A stretch of 64,000 nt of DNA from Bradyrhizobium sp. 200 (lineage in GTDB: Bacteria; Pseudomonadota; Alphaproteobacteria; Rhizobiales; Xanthobacteraceae): the NCBI RefSeq assembly GCF_023100945.1, contig NZ_CP064689.1, positions 2,276,001-2,340,000 of the forward strand, given 5' to 3'. This document shows positions 25,077 through 34,132 of this stretch, in pieces (the stretch's first letter is position 1; each line of letters opens with the position of its first letter). The notes under the pieces were generated by a model, which worked only from the letters and a program-made list of their open reading frames with translations, had not been told where the DNA came from and made no database searches. The translations under genes were made by a program, and so were the position numbers.

Positions 25077-26987
25077 TCAGGCCTTGGTCTGCCGGTAATC
25101 GCGTAAATCGGGATCGCGGGTCATCGCCCAGTAATCCACGAAGCGCCATGGCATCGCTGAGAAGACTCGGCCCTGGCCGTTGCGGTAGTAGGTCGTCATT
25201 CCCGGGTGAGTCCAGATCAATTGCTCGTGCTCGGCATCCACTTTCCGTATGTATTGATCGTGTGCTTCCGGACGAACATCGATCGCGGCGATGTCACGCT
25301 CCATCATTTCGATGAGGCAGGCCGAAATGTAACGGCTCTGGCATTCAGATTGAAAGATCACGCTGCCGCCATGCGCGGGGCCTGAATTGGGGCCGAGCAT
25401 CACGAAGAAGTTCGGGAAGTCCGGCACGGTGAGGCCGAGATAAGCGGTCGGGTTGTCGTTGGCCCATGCCATCTTGAGATTCTTGCCGTCACGCCCGCTG
25501 ATGTTGAGGCGTGCTGCCATCTCCGTGACCTTGAATCCGGTCGAAATCACGATGACATCGGCGGGCCGCAATTTGCCGTCCGAGGCAACGATACCATCGC
25601 GTGCGAAACGATCGATCCTGTCGGTGACCAGTTCGACGTTCGGCTTCGTCAGCGTCTTGAACCAGTTATTGTCGAGCAGGATGCGCTTGCCATAGGGCGG
25701 ATAGGTCGGCACGCATTTTTCGATCAGGTCGGGACGGTCTTTCAATTCCGACAGGATGAAATCAGTCAGTTCCTCGCGATGCCGATCATTGCCCTTGTTC
25801 ACGGCGCGCTCGGGATGTGGCCAGTCGGGGTCCTTGCGCAGGAACGGCAACAGGCCGTCGCCGTAGCGCCAGAACATGTTGAAGCGATACCATTGCACGT
25901 AAAACGGCAAGTGTGCGAGCAGCCACTGCGCGCCTTCGGTGATAGGGTCGGAATAGCCTGCCACAGGGCGCGCCCATTGCGCGGTGCGTTGGTAGACGGT
26001 GACCGACGCGACGCGGTCGGCGATCGAGGGCACCAGTTGCATCGCGGTTGCGCCGGTGCCGATGACGGCGACATGCTTGCCGTCGAGCTTGATGTCGTCG
26101 GTCCACAAGGCCGAATGCAGCATCTGGCCCTTGAAATCCTCCTCGCCCTTGAAGTGCGCAGGGTGCGGGTCGTTGAGCTGGCCGATGGCGCTGACCAGCG
26201 CGGTCGATTCAAAGATCTCCTCGCCATTGGCGGTCTTCAATTTGGAGATCCAGCGCCGCTTGTTCTCGTCCCAGCGCGACGATTTCAGTTCGGTGTTGAG
26301 GCGGAGATGTTTGCGAATGTCGTATTCGAGCGCAACCTTCTTGAGGTAATCGAGCAACTCCTGGCGCTGGGCGAAGTAGCGCGTCCACGGATTGCGCGCG
26401 CCGAACGAGAAGGAATAGGAATGGTTCGGCGTGTCGACGCCGCATCCGGGATAGCGGTTGACGTACCAGGTGCCGCCGAGCTCGGCGTTCTTCTCGACGA
26501 TGGTGTAGGGGATGCCGAGCCGGCCAAGCGCAACGCCCAGCGCGATGGCGCAGACACCGGCGCCGACGATAAGCACGTGCTGCTGAGCAAGCTTTTCATC
26601 CGACGGCGGTGCGGTCCAGCGCGCTTCCCGGGGAATGAAGCCCATTTCCTCGCGCATCAACGGCGCATATTCCGGAGTTACGTTTTCGCCAAGCGTGGCG
26701 CGCATCATCCTCAGCATCAGTTCGTCACCGGGGTCGGTGATGACGGGCTCCGGTTCGCCGTCTGCGAACAGCTTTAGAACGGCGGCGCGGATTTCTGCTT
26801 GAATTTCCAGCGGCAAGCCGGCTTGCGGATCCGGGATCAGGCGGACATCGCGCCTGGGCTTGTAGGGCGGCTCCAGCCAATGCTCGTCGCCGGTGAGGTG
26901 CACCAGCACCATCAGCAATACGCGGATATCGCCCTCGGCGATGGCCGATGCGAGATCGAGTTTCTTGCGCGGCAGTTCGATATTCAT
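25077..26987 (-). CDS. Flavin-containing monooxygenase, Baeyer-Villiger type
   Basis: This 636-residue protein has an N-terminal extension of about 130 residues. FAD binds at GAGVCA (142-147) and NADPH at GTGATA (310-315). Between them lies the Baeyer-Villiger fingerprint F-x-G-x3-H-x3-W (Phe285, His291, Trp295). The length with extension resembles steroid- or large-ketone-type BVMOs. These enzymes insert oxygen next to a ketone to make an ester or lactone, using NADPH. It is the last gene of a four-gene minus-strand operon after the SDR, which could supply the ketone by oxidising an alcohol. The substrate is inferred only as a cyclic or long ketone. Confidence 0.88.
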   Translation of the reverse strand: MNIELPRKKLDLASAIAEGDIRVLLMVLVHLTGDEHWLEPPYKPRRDVRLIPDPQAGLPLEIQAEIRAAVLKLFADGEPEPVITDPGDELMLRMMRATLGENVTPEYAPLMREEMGFIPREARWTAPPSDEKLAQQHVLIVGAGVCAIALGVALGRLGIPYTIVEKNAELGGTWYVNRYPGCGVDTPNHSYSFSFGARNPWTRYFAQRQELLDYLKKVALEYDIRKHLRLNTELKSSRWDENKRRWISKLKTANGEEIFESTALVSAIGQLNDPHPAHFKGEEDFKGQMLHSALWTDDIKLDGKHVAVIGTGATAMQLVPSIADRVASVTVYQRTAQWARPVAGYSDPITEGAQWLLAHLPFYVQWYRFNMFWRYGDGLLPFLRKDPDWPHPERAVNKGNDRHREELTDFILSELKDRPDLIEKCVPTYPPYGKRILLDNNWFKTLTKPNVELVTDRIDRFARDGIVASDGKLRPADVIVISTGFKVTEMAARLNISGRDGKNLKMAWANDNPTAYLGLTVPDFPNFFVMLGPNSGPAHGGSVIFQSECQSRYISACLIEMMERDIAAIDVRPEAHDQYIRKVDAEHEQLIWTHPGMTTYYRNGQGRVFSAMPWRFVDYWAMTRDPDLRDYRQTKA

Positions 26988-27002
26988 GCTCGTGTCCTTG
27001 AT

Positions 27003-27776
27003 TTACGCGCCTGGTACTTCGGGCAGGCCGCCATAGGCGGCCCAGGTGGTGCCCGCGATGTATCCGGCGTCGACCGGCAAGTTGATTCCGGTGACGCCAC
27101 TGCTCAGCGGCGAAAGCAGCCACGCGATGGCGTGTGCGACCTCGATGGGCTCGACCAGCCGGTTCATCGCGGTCGGGCTTTCGAGCAATTTTTTGTTCAG
27201 CGCCCCTGAGGCGATACCGGCCTCCAGCATGGCGGTGCGGGTGAAGCCGGGCGAGACCGCATTAACGCGCACGCCGCTGCGGCCCCATTCGGCGGCCAGC
27301 GTCTGCGTGATCTGAATGACGCCTGCCTTCGCGGCGGTATAGGCATGGATCGGACCCGACGTCATGCCGGCAACGGAGGCGACATTGACGATCGCGCCAT
27401 GCCGGCGCTCGGCCATCTTTACGCCGACGCTACGCGCGACCAGAAACGTGCCGCGCAGATCGATATTGATCTCGCGGTCCCATTGGTCCATCCGCACGCG
27501 CTCGATCCGGTGCATCTTGCCGAAGACACCGGCGGCGTTGACCAGCTCCGTAATCGGCCCATGCGCGGCCTCGATGTCGGCGATGCCGCTGACGACGGCG
27601 CTTTCGCTCGCGACGTCGAATGGCGCCGGCCACAGGACGACCTGCGTTCCAGCCAGCGGCTCCGGCGCGATGTCCGTTATCACCACGCGCCGGCCCTGCT
27701 CGGCCAGCAGCGTGGCGGTTGCGGCGCCAATGCCGCGGCTGCCGCCGGTGACGAGGACGATACCTTCAGCGGTCAT
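27003..27776 (-). CDS. Short-chain dehydrogenase/reductase
   Basis: ATG 27776 gives 257 residues. The Rossmann motif is TGGSRGIG (10-17), NAAG is at 80-83, and the catalytic residues are Ser134, Tyr146 and Lys150 (YTAAK). The C-terminal VTGINLPVDAGYIAG is the classical SDR ending. The enzyme interconverts an alcohol and ketone with NAD(P). Its start overlaps the TetR gene by 11 bases, and the monooxygenase starts 15 bases after it, so it acts in the same pathway, probably making the BVMO substrate. Asp36 after the second strand hints at NAD preference, which is inference. Confidence 0.9.
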   Translation of the reverse strand: MTAEGIVLVTGGSRGIGAATATLLAEQGRRVVITDIAPEPLAGTQVVLWPAPFDVASESAVVSGIADIEAAHGPITELVNAAGVFGKMHRIERVRMDQWDREINIDLRGTFLVARSVGVKMAERRHGAIVNVASVAGMTSGPIHAYTAAKAGVIQITQTLAAEWGRSGVRVNAVSPGFTRTAMLEAGIASGALNKKLLESPTAMNRLVEPIEVAHAIAWLLSPLSSGVTGINLPVDAGYIAGTTWAAYGGLPEVPGA

Positions 27777-28419
27777 GGCTATTGCCTTTGTTCGAGGTAA
27801 ACAGCCCGCGCGTGACCAGCTTCCGGTAGGCGGAGATGACATGCTCAGGCGCCGCGGTGACGCTGCCGCCAACATAGGAATAGCGACGGCTCAGATAGCC
27901 GCGCGCGCCCATCAGCATATGGACGATGGCTTCGAACTCCTCGTCGCTATAGTCCTCGATCGCACCGGCCTGACGCGCGCGCCGGAGGATACGGACGTAG
28001 GCGGTCGCGATATTGTCGAGATGCTTCTGGTAGCCGATCGGCGCAAAATATTCGGCCTCGTTGAGGATGCGCAGGAACTCCGGCACCTCGCGGATGAAAT
28101 CGAAGAAGGCGCTGAAGCGCTCGATTTCCTGCCGTGCCGCGTGCGCCGTGCCGGTGCGCTCGCGAATGAAATGAACCATGTCGATGCCGATCTTCGGCAG
28201 CAATTGATCGAGCAGTTCCTGGCGGTTCTCGAAGTGATTGTAGAACGTCCCCTGGGCGACACCAGCCTCCTCGGTGATGCGGGCGACGGAAGCCTCGGCG
28301 TAGCCGTATTTGCCGACCACCTTGGTGGCGGCGTCGAATATCCTGCGCTTGGTCCAGGCGTTGCGCTCGACACGGTTGAGCTTTGTCATTTTGCCCGCGG
28401 CTTGCGATGATTGCGTCAT
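27766..28419 (-). CDS. TetR family transcriptional regulator
   Basis: This 217-residue protein has a TetR-type HTH at about residues 25-70 (RRIFDAATKVVGKYGYAEAS ... AGVAQGTFYNHFENRQELL). The C-terminal helical domain would bind a ligand, likely an acyl-CoA or pathway intermediate given the neighbours. Its start overlaps the ligase stop by four bases and its end overlaps the SDR start, so it is autoregulated within its own operon. The palindrome at 29958-29980, in the promoter between this operon and the transporter operon, is its most likely binding site. Confidence 0.9.
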   Translation of the reverse strand: MTQSSQAAGKMTKLNRVERNAWTKRRIFDAATKVVGKYGYAEASVARITEEAGVAQGTFYNHFENRQELLDQLLPKIGIDMVHFIRERTGTAHAARQEIERFSAFFDFIREVPEFLRILNEAEYFAPIGYQKHLDNIATAYVRILRRARQAGAIEDYSDEEFEAIVHMLMGARGYLSRRYSYVGGSVTAAPEHVISAYRKLVTRGLFTSNKGNSHDR

Positions 28420-29912
28420 GCGTGGGATTCCAGTTCGGTGCGCAGCACGCGCTTGAGGACCTTGCCCGAAGGATTACGGGGCAGGCTGTCGCGGATGATC
28501 AGTTGCTTCGGTACCTTGAAGCCGGCGAGGTGCGCGCGGCAGTGATCGGTGAGATCGGGCAATTCGAGCGTGGCGCCATCCGCCAATACCACGATTGCGA
28601 CCGGCTTTTCGCCCCAGCGCGCGTCGGACAGGCCGATGACGGCGACTTCGCGCACCTGCGGCAGTTCGTAGATGACGCGCTCGACTTCGGACGAGGCGAT
28701 GTTCTCGCCGCCGGAAATGATCATGTCCTTCTTGCGATCGGTCAGGTAGAGAAAGCCGTCCTCATCGAGATAGCCGACGTCTCCGGTACGAAACCAGTCG
28801 CCGAAGAACGCGGCCGCGGTTTTCTCGGGATCCTTCCAGTAGCCTTGCGTCACCTTGGGCCCGCGCAGGCAGATTTCGCCGTTCTCGCCGGACGGCAGGC
28901 GGTTGCCGGCATCGTCGCGGATTTCGATTTCGACATGGGCGATGGCGCGGCCGGTCGAGCCGATCTTCTCGATCTCGCGGCCGGCCTCCATGAAAGTATC
29001 GCCGCCGCAGGTTTCGGTCAGGCCATAGGCATCGATGTAACGGGCGTTCTTGAAATAATCGGAGAAGGCGCGGATGCGCCCTTCCGGTGTCTTCTCGCCG
29101 CCACCGATCGCCCATCGCAGGCTGCAGACATCATAGCGATCGCGGATCGGGCAGGTGAGGATCGCGGTCGTCATCACGGGCGCGAACCAGGCGGCGTTGA
29201 GTTTCTCCGCTTCGATTGCGGCGAGCGCCTGCTCGGGTTCGAAGTTGCGGTGAATGGAAAGCATGCCGCCGTGCCAGAGCACCGCGATTCCCGGCAGATC
29301 GAGCGCGCCGACGTGATAGAGCGGACCGACCACCAGCAATCGCGTGCCGGCGTTCAATCCGAGCACGAGCGTCTGGTCGGCCGACTTCCAGTACAGGTTC
29401 TCGTAAGTGAGCATCACGCCCTTGGGGCGGTCCGTCGTGCCTGACGTGTACATCAGCCGCATCAGGTCGCGCGGCTGCCGGACATGCATCGGAGCTGGCG
29501 CAACATCAGGTGCGAGAAGGGAGGCACTGCATTGCGCGGCGTCGTCGAGGACGACAACCGGCGCGCCGCCGGCAGCGATTCCGGAAAACTCTTCGTCCGC
29601 AATCAGGATGCGTGCGCCTGAATTGCCGACGACGTAGCCGACTTCATCGGCAGAGAGCCGATAGTTGATCGGCAGAAACACCGCGCCGATGTGGCTGGTC
29701 GCAAATACCAGTTCGAGAAAGGCGGTGCTGTTCTTCATCAGCACCGCGACGACGTCGCCGGGGCCGATGCCGCGTGAGGCGAGCCATCCACCGACCTGAC
29801 GGATGCGGGCGTCGAATTCGGCGTAGGAGATATCCTCGCCGCGGTATTTCAGCGCACAGCGGTCCGGCGTCCGCCGGGCGTGAAACGCGATGAAGCTGGA
29901 TAGATTGATCAT
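28416..29912 (-). CDS. AMP-binding acyl-CoA synthetase
   Basis: This 498-residue protein is the first gene of the minus-strand operon. The ATP-binding P-loop is MYTSGTTDRPKGVMLTY, followed by DAYGLTETCGG and GWFRTGDVGYLDEDGFLYLTDRKKDMIISGGENI. The C-terminal Lys is in NPSGKVLKR. The enzyme activates a carboxylic acid to its CoA thioester through an acyl-adenylate. Length is normal for medium-chain or aromatic acid ligases. Four genes in a row (ligase, TetR, SDR, monooxygenase) overlap or nearly touch. Substrate unknown. Confidence 0.9.
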   Translation of the reverse strand: MINLSSFIAFHARRTPDRCALKYRGEDISYAEFDARIRQVGGWLASRGIGPGDVVAVLMKNSTAFLELVFATSHIGAVFLPINYRLSADEVGYVVGNSGARILIADEEFSGIAAGGAPVVVLDDAAQCSASLLAPDVAPAPMHVRQPRDLMRLMYTSGTTDRPKGVMLTYENLYWKSADQTLVLGLNAGTRLLVVGPLYHVGALDLPGIAVLWHGGMLSIHRNFEPEQALAAIEAEKLNAAWFAPVMTTAILTCPIRDRYDVCSLRWAIGGGEKTPEGRIRAFSDYFKNARYIDAYGLTETCGGDTFMEAGREIEKIGSTGRAIAHVEIEIRDDAGNRLPSGENGEICLRGPKVTQGYWKDPEKTAAAFFGDWFRTGDVGYLDEDGFLYLTDRKKDMIISGGENIASSEVERVIYELPQVREVAVIGLSDARWGEKPVAIVVLADGATLELPDLTDHCRAHLAGFKVPKQLIIRDSLPRNPSGKVLKRVLRTELESHA

Positions 29913-29957
29913 TATCCGCCCAAAAAGCCCGGCTTCCGGGTTCCGTTTTCTCCCTGG

Positions 29958-29980
29958 ATGAATTGTGAGTCGTAATTCAT
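29958..29980. promoter_or_regulatory. Palindromic operator candidate in the divergent promoter
   Basis: A perfect inverted repeat ATGAATT-N9-AATTCAT lies between the divergent ligase (start 29912) and substrate-binding protein (start 30089) genes. It is AT-rich in a GC-rich background. A possible -35 (TTGACG, 29988-29993) sits just beside it toward the transporter operon. Placement and symmetry fit a TetR-family dimer site, presumably that of the 27766-28419 regulator. Confidence 0.55.
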
Positions 29981-30088
29981 CTTTGGCTTGACGTCACCCC
30001 CCTTGCTCTGAAATCCTCTGAACCGGACGGAGGCGACACGACCTCCGGCAGGGATTTGGGAACGCAAACCCCAAAAAGGGAGGAAGCA

Positions 30089-31348
30089 ATGACGAGAACC
30101 CGCAAGGCGGGCGTAAGCCGACGTGCGACGTTGGCGATGATGGGCGCCGGGGCCGTGACATTTGCAACGCCCTGGGTGGCGCGCGCGCAGGCCAAGACCA
30201 TCAAGGTCGGCATGCCGACCATTCTCTCGGGGCGCGTGGCGCAACTCGGCACCTCGTCGCGCAACGCGGTGACGCTGGAAGTCGAAAAGGTCAATGCCGC
30301 CGGCGGGCTGGCCGGACGTCAGATCGAAATGGTGATCCGCGATTCCAAGGGACAGCCGCAGGAAGCCGCCCGCGTCGCCCGCGAACTCGTCAATACCGAT
30401 GGATGCGAAATATTGATCGACGCGGAAGCGTCATCGGGGGCTTTCGCGGTGCATGAGGTGGCGCGCGATCTCGGCGTGCTCTGCATTCACACCAACTCGG
30501 AAACTTCGGCGCTGACCGCCGATCCCAAGCAGCACATTCCCAACGCGTTCCGCACCGCGCGCCAGGGCGTGCACGACTCGATCGTCGGCGGCAGTTACGC
30601 AGCAGCGATCGCCAAAGCCAAGGGCCTTAAGAAATGGGCGACCTGTTCGCCCGACTATGCCTATGGCCGCGATACCACCGGTGAATACGTAACGTATCTC
30701 AAGCGCTTCGCGCCTGACGTTGAGATCATCAGCGAGTCCTGGCCCAAGCTTTTCCAGCCCGATTACACCGAGGTGGTGACGAAAATCCTGCAGGCCAAGC
30801 CGCAGGCGCTGTATTCCTGCCTCTGGGGCGGCGACCTCACGTCCTACATCGACCAGGCTAATATCTACGCGCTGTTCAGCCAGATGGAGGTGTTTGCGGT
30901 CAATATGGCCGACTACACCGCGCTGACGGTGGTGAAGAACCTGCCGAAGGGCATTCACTCCGGCAACCGCTACATCAAGACCTATCCGGCAACGCCGGAG
31001 AATGCCGCCTGGGGTGACGCCTACAAGGCAAAGTACAACGAGTATCCCACCAACTGGTCATGGGAAAATGCTACCGCGATCGTGCTGCTGGCGGAAGCCT
31101 CGAAGAAGGCGAATTCATCCGACGGCAAGAAGATCGCGGAAGCCTTGCGCGGGTTGAAGATCAAGTCGCCATTCGGTGCCGACGGCACCGTCACGATGCG
31201 CGCCGAGGACCAGACGCTGGTCGGCTATGCGATCGGCTGGGGCACCACGATCCCGCAAGAACCCTACGTGCCGCAGGTTCAGGCGGGCGACTGGAAGGCG
31301 ATCTTCGAGCTCGAAGCCGAGTGGAAGAAGAGCAAGGGTTACACCTGA
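30089..31348 (+). CDS. ABC transporter substrate-binding protein (HAAT/branched-chain amino acid type)
   Basis: ATG 30089 lies behind a strong GGGAGGA; the in-frame start at 30056 is before that signal and is rejected. The protein has 419 residues. The N-terminal signal has a twin-arginine-like SRRATLAMMGAGAV and ends at VARAQA. The mature part begins KTIKVGMPTILSGRVAQLG, the usual opening of periplasmic binding proteins for branched amino acids, amides or aromatic acids. It heads a transporter-catabolic operon, so the ligand is probably the compound degraded by the neighbouring CoA enzymes rather than an amino acid. Confidence 0.9.
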   Translation: MTRTRKAGVSRRATLAMMGAGAVTFATPWVARAQAKTIKVGMPTILSGRVAQLGTSSRNAVTLEVEKVNAAGGLAGRQIEMVIRDSKGQPQEAARVARELVNTDGCEILIDAEASSGAFAVHEVARDLGVLCIHTNSETSALTADPKQHIPNAFRTARQGVHDSIVGGSYAAAIAKAKGLKKWATCSPDYAYGRDTTGEYVTYLKRFAPDVEIISESWPKLFQPDYTEVVTKILQAKPQALYSCLWGGDLTSYIDQANIYALFSQMEVFAVNMADYTALTVVKNLPKGIHSGNRYIKTYPATPENAAWGDAYKAKYNEYPTNWSWENATAIVLLAEASKKANSSDGKKIAEALRGLKIKSPFGADGTVTMRAEDQTLVGYAIGWGTTIPQEPYVPQVQAGDWKAIFELEAEWKKSKGYT

Positions 31349-31410
31349 TCGACCGACGATGACGGAGGCGACGCAAGCCGCCTCCGTTCTCATTACGGAA
31401 TGTTTCTCGC

Positions 31411-32352
31411 GTGCTGCTCGTTTCGGCACGCCGCAATGGATGTTTCCCCTTGGATCTCGACGCGCTTACCGGCTGTCTCGCCAGTTCTGCCTGCCTGGTG
31501 ACGCAAACCACCAGCGGCTTCATCATCGGCATGTTGCTGTTTCTCGTCGCCGTCGGGCTGACGCTGATCTTCGGCGTACTCAAGGTCGTCAACTTCAGCC
31601 ACGGCGCCTTCTATATGTTCGGCGCCTATTTCGCGATGACGGCCTATCAACTCACGGGCAGCTTTGCGCTGGCGATGCTGTGCGGGGCGGCCGGTACGGC
31701 CTTGCTTGGCCTGATCTTCGAGCGCGTCTTCATGAGCCGGGTCTACGGCGCCGACGTGCTGATGCAGTTGCTGGTCTGCTACGCCTTCGTGCTGATCTTC
31801 GATGACGTGGTGCGGATGATATGGGGGCCGGAATTCAAGTCGATGGGCATGCCGGCGGCGTTCCAAGTGGCGCCGCTGTTCATCGCCGGCGGCGTGGTGC
31901 CGCCGTATTATCTGCTCCTAATTGGCGTTGCGCTGGCGGCAGCCGTGATCCTCGGGCTAGGCCTTGCCCGCACCAGAATCGGCAAGGTGATTCGGGCGGC
32001 TGCGCATAATCCGGGCATGGTGTCCGCACTCGGCATCAACACTGGCCTGATTTATGGTGGGGTGTTTGCGCTCGGCGGCATGCTGGCAGGGCTTGCCGGG
32101 GCGCTCGCCGCGCCCGTGCGATCTTTGACGCCGGGCATGGGATTTTCGGTCCTGATCGAATCCTTCATCGTCACCGTGATCGGCGGCATGGGCTCGATCC
32201 TGGGCGCGCTGATCGGCGCGATCCTGATCGGCCTGATCCGCTCGTTCGGATCGCTTGGCTTCCCCTTGTTCACGGAAGGCCTGATGTATCTGTTCATGGT
32301 GATCGTGCTGGTGTCTCGGCCCACCGGCCTGTTCGGCAAGGAGGTCGCATGA
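31411..32352 (+). CDS. livH: HAAT ABC transporter permease, LivH-like
   Basis: A GTG at 31411 gives 313 residues; a TTG at 31450 (starting MDLDALTGCL) would give a more typical N-terminus, so the start is uncertain. About eight hydrophobic segments are visible. Family hallmarks include LIFGVLKVVNFSHGAFYMFGAY and the cytoplasmic coupling region ARTRIGKVIRAAAHNPGMVSALGIN. It forms the membrane channel with the LivM-like protein, whose start overlaps this stop by four bases. Confidence 0.88.
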   Translation: MLLVSARRNGCFPLDLDALTGCLASSACLVTQTTSGFIIGMLLFLVAVGLTLIFGVLKVVNFSHGAFYMFGAYFAMTAYQLTGSFALAMLCGAAGTALLGLIFERVFMSRVYGADVLMQLLVCYAFVLIFDDVVRMIWGPEFKSMGMPAAFQVAPLFIAGGVVPPYYLLLIGVALAAAVILGLGLARTRIGKVIRAAAHNPGMVSALGINTGLIYGGVFALGGMLAGLAGALAAPVRSLTPGMGFSVLIESFIVTVIGGMGSILGALIGAILIGLIRSFGSLGFPLFTEGLMYLFMVIVLVSRPTGLFGKEVA

Positions 32353-33371
32353 CCGAGCTGCAGGCCGAGCAAGCCGCTGCAGTGCCGCAGGCCGAGGCCG
32401 GATCACAGCACTCGCGCTATTTCGACGTGTTGATCGCATTGGCTGCATTTGCCGTGCTGGCGATCCTGCCGATGCTCACCGGCAGCAAGGCACTGCTCGA
32501 TTTCGTGATCCGCTGCTCGGCGTTCGGCCTGTTTGCGACCTCGCTCAACCTGCTGGTGGGTTTCACCGGCATGGTCTCGTTCGGACATGGCATGTTCTTT
32601 GGCCTCGGCGCCTACGGCTTTGGCCTGATCATGCAGCGCACCGGCGTGCCGGTGCCGGTGGGCTTTGTCGCAACGCTCGTCATCACCGCCATCATCGCCG
32701 CCGTGATCGGCGCGATCTGCGTGCGGCTGAAGGAAATCTATTTCGCTTTCGTTACGCTGGCGTTCCAGATGCTGATCCACAGCACGATTCTGTCCTGGGT
32801 ATCGCTGACCGGCGGCGACCAGGGGCTGCGCGGCGGCATTCCGCGCCCGGCCTTCTTTGGCATTGATTTGTCGAACCATGTGCATCTGTACATCGTGAGC
32901 TGCGCGCTGCTGGTGGTCGGCCTCCTGCTGATGCGTCAGATCGCACAATCGCCGTTCGGCTATACCTTGCGGATGATCCGCGACAACGCCACCCGCGCCA
33001 GCTTCGTCGGCATCGATGTCTGGCGCGCCAAACTCACCATCTTCGTGCTGGCGGCGTTGTTCGCCTCGACCGGCGGCATCATCATGGCGCTGTTCGTGTC
33101 GGGGGCCTATCCCGAATTCGCCTACTGGACGATCTCGGGCGAGGGCATCTTCATCAACATGCTGGGCGGCGTCACGACGTTCCTTGGCCCCATGGTCGGC
33201 ACCGTCTTGTTGCTGATCCTCAACGACACCGTGACGCGGCTAACGGAATATTACGGCATCGTGCTCGGGATCGTGATCCTGTTCTTTGCCATCGGCCTGC
33301 GCAAAGGTCTGATGGATTTCGTGGTCGAGTGGTATGCGCGACGCCGCGACGGTTCCGGGGAGCGGGGCTAG
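32349..33371 (+). CDS. livM: HAAT ABC transporter permease, LivM-like
   Basis: This 340-residue membrane protein starts at an ATGA overlap with the previous stop. Residues 1-25 are a polar cytoplasmic lead, followed by about nine hydrophobic segments. The family segments NLLVGFTGMVSFGHGMFFGLGAY and TLRMIRDNATRASFVGIDVWRAK (coupling helix to the ATPases) are clear, as is the late GEGIFINMLGGVTTFLGP. It is the second channel subunit of the importer. The ATPase start lies two bases after its stop. Confidence 0.9.
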   Translation: MTELQAEQAAAVPQAEAGSQHSRYFDVLIALAAFAVLAILPMLTGSKALLDFVIRCSAFGLFATSLNLLVGFTGMVSFGHGMFFGLGAYGFGLIMQRTGVPVPVGFVATLVITAIIAAVIGAICVRLKEIYFAFVTLAFQMLIHSTILSWVSLTGGDQGLRGGIPRPAFFGIDLSNHVHLYIVSCALLVVGLLLMRQIAQSPFGYTLRMIRDNATRASFVGIDVWRAKLTIFVLAALFASTGGIIMALFVSGAYPEFAYWTISGEGIFINMLGGVTTFLGPMVGTVLLLILNDTVTRLTEYYGIVLGIVILFFAIGLRKGLMDFVVEWYARRRDGSGERG

Positions 33372-33373
33372 CC

Positions 33374-34132
33374 ATGCTGGAGATACGCTCCCTTTCGAAA
33401 TCCTTTGGCGGCGTCAAGGCGACGGACGATGTCACGCTCGATTTTGCCGACGGCTCGCTCACCGCCGTGATCGGCCCCAATGGCGCCGGCAAGAGCACGT
33501 TCTTCAACCTGATCACCGGTGCGCTGAAGCCGGATTCCGGCCAGATTCTGCTCAACGGCATCGACATGGCTGGACGGTCGCCGCCCGAGATCGTGCGCTA
33601 TGGTATCGGCCGGGCGTTTCAGGTCGCCAGCATTTTTCCCTCGCTGACGGTACAGGAGACCATGCTCGCCGCCGTCTGCGCCGATCAGCGCCGGGCCAGT
33701 GTGCTTCACCGTCGTTTCCCGCTGGCCGAGACCCGCGACCGCGCCGAGCATGCGATGGAATTGCTGGGGCTCGCCGGCAAGCGCAATCGCACCGCGGCGA
33801 CGCTGTCGCATGGCGATCAGAAGCTGCTCGATATCGCACTCGCACTGGTGCTCGATCCCAAGGTGCTGCTGCTCGACGAGCCCACCGCCGGCATGGGCAC
33901 CGAAGAGCGCTGGCGGATGATCGACAAGGTGAAGGAGCTTTGGGAGAAGCAGAAGATCACGGTGGTATTCATCGAGCACGACATGGATATCGTGTTCAAG
34001 ATCGCGCCCGAGATCGTCGTGCTCTGTTACGGCCGTATTCTCGCAAGCGGCACCCCGGATGCGATCCGCCGGAACGAGGCCGTGATCGAGGCCTATCTCG
34101 GCACCGAACATCACGCCGGAGCCGTGGCATGA
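33374..34132 (+). CDS. livG: HAAT ABC transporter ATP-binding protein, LivG-like
   Basis: ATG 33374 gives 252 residues. Walker A is GPNGAGKST, the signature is LSHGDQ (a normal variant for LivG), and Walker B is LLLDEPTAGMG, followed by the His-loop VVFIEHDMDIV. The internal segment GIGRAFQVASIFPSLTVQE is typical of LivG. It pairs with the LivF-like ATPase to power the importer. Its stop overlaps the next start by four bases. Confidence 0.92.
   Translation: MLEIRSLSKSFGGVKATDDVTLDFADGSLTAVIGPNGAGKSTFFNLITGALKPDSGQILLNGIDMAGRSPPEIVRYGIGRAFQVASIFPSLTVQETMLAAVCADQRRASVLHRRFPLAETRDRAEHAMELLGLAGKRNRTAATLSHGDQKLLDIALALVLDPKVLLLDEPTAGMGTEERWRMIDKVKELWEKQKITVVFIEHDMDIVFKIAPEIVVLCYGRILASGTPDAIRRNEAVIEAYLGTEHHAGAVA

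Noticed and set aside
24833..25315. Possible small gene between the isomerase and monooxygenase
   Set aside because: The frame runs into antisense of the monooxygenase and has no recognisable protein pattern.
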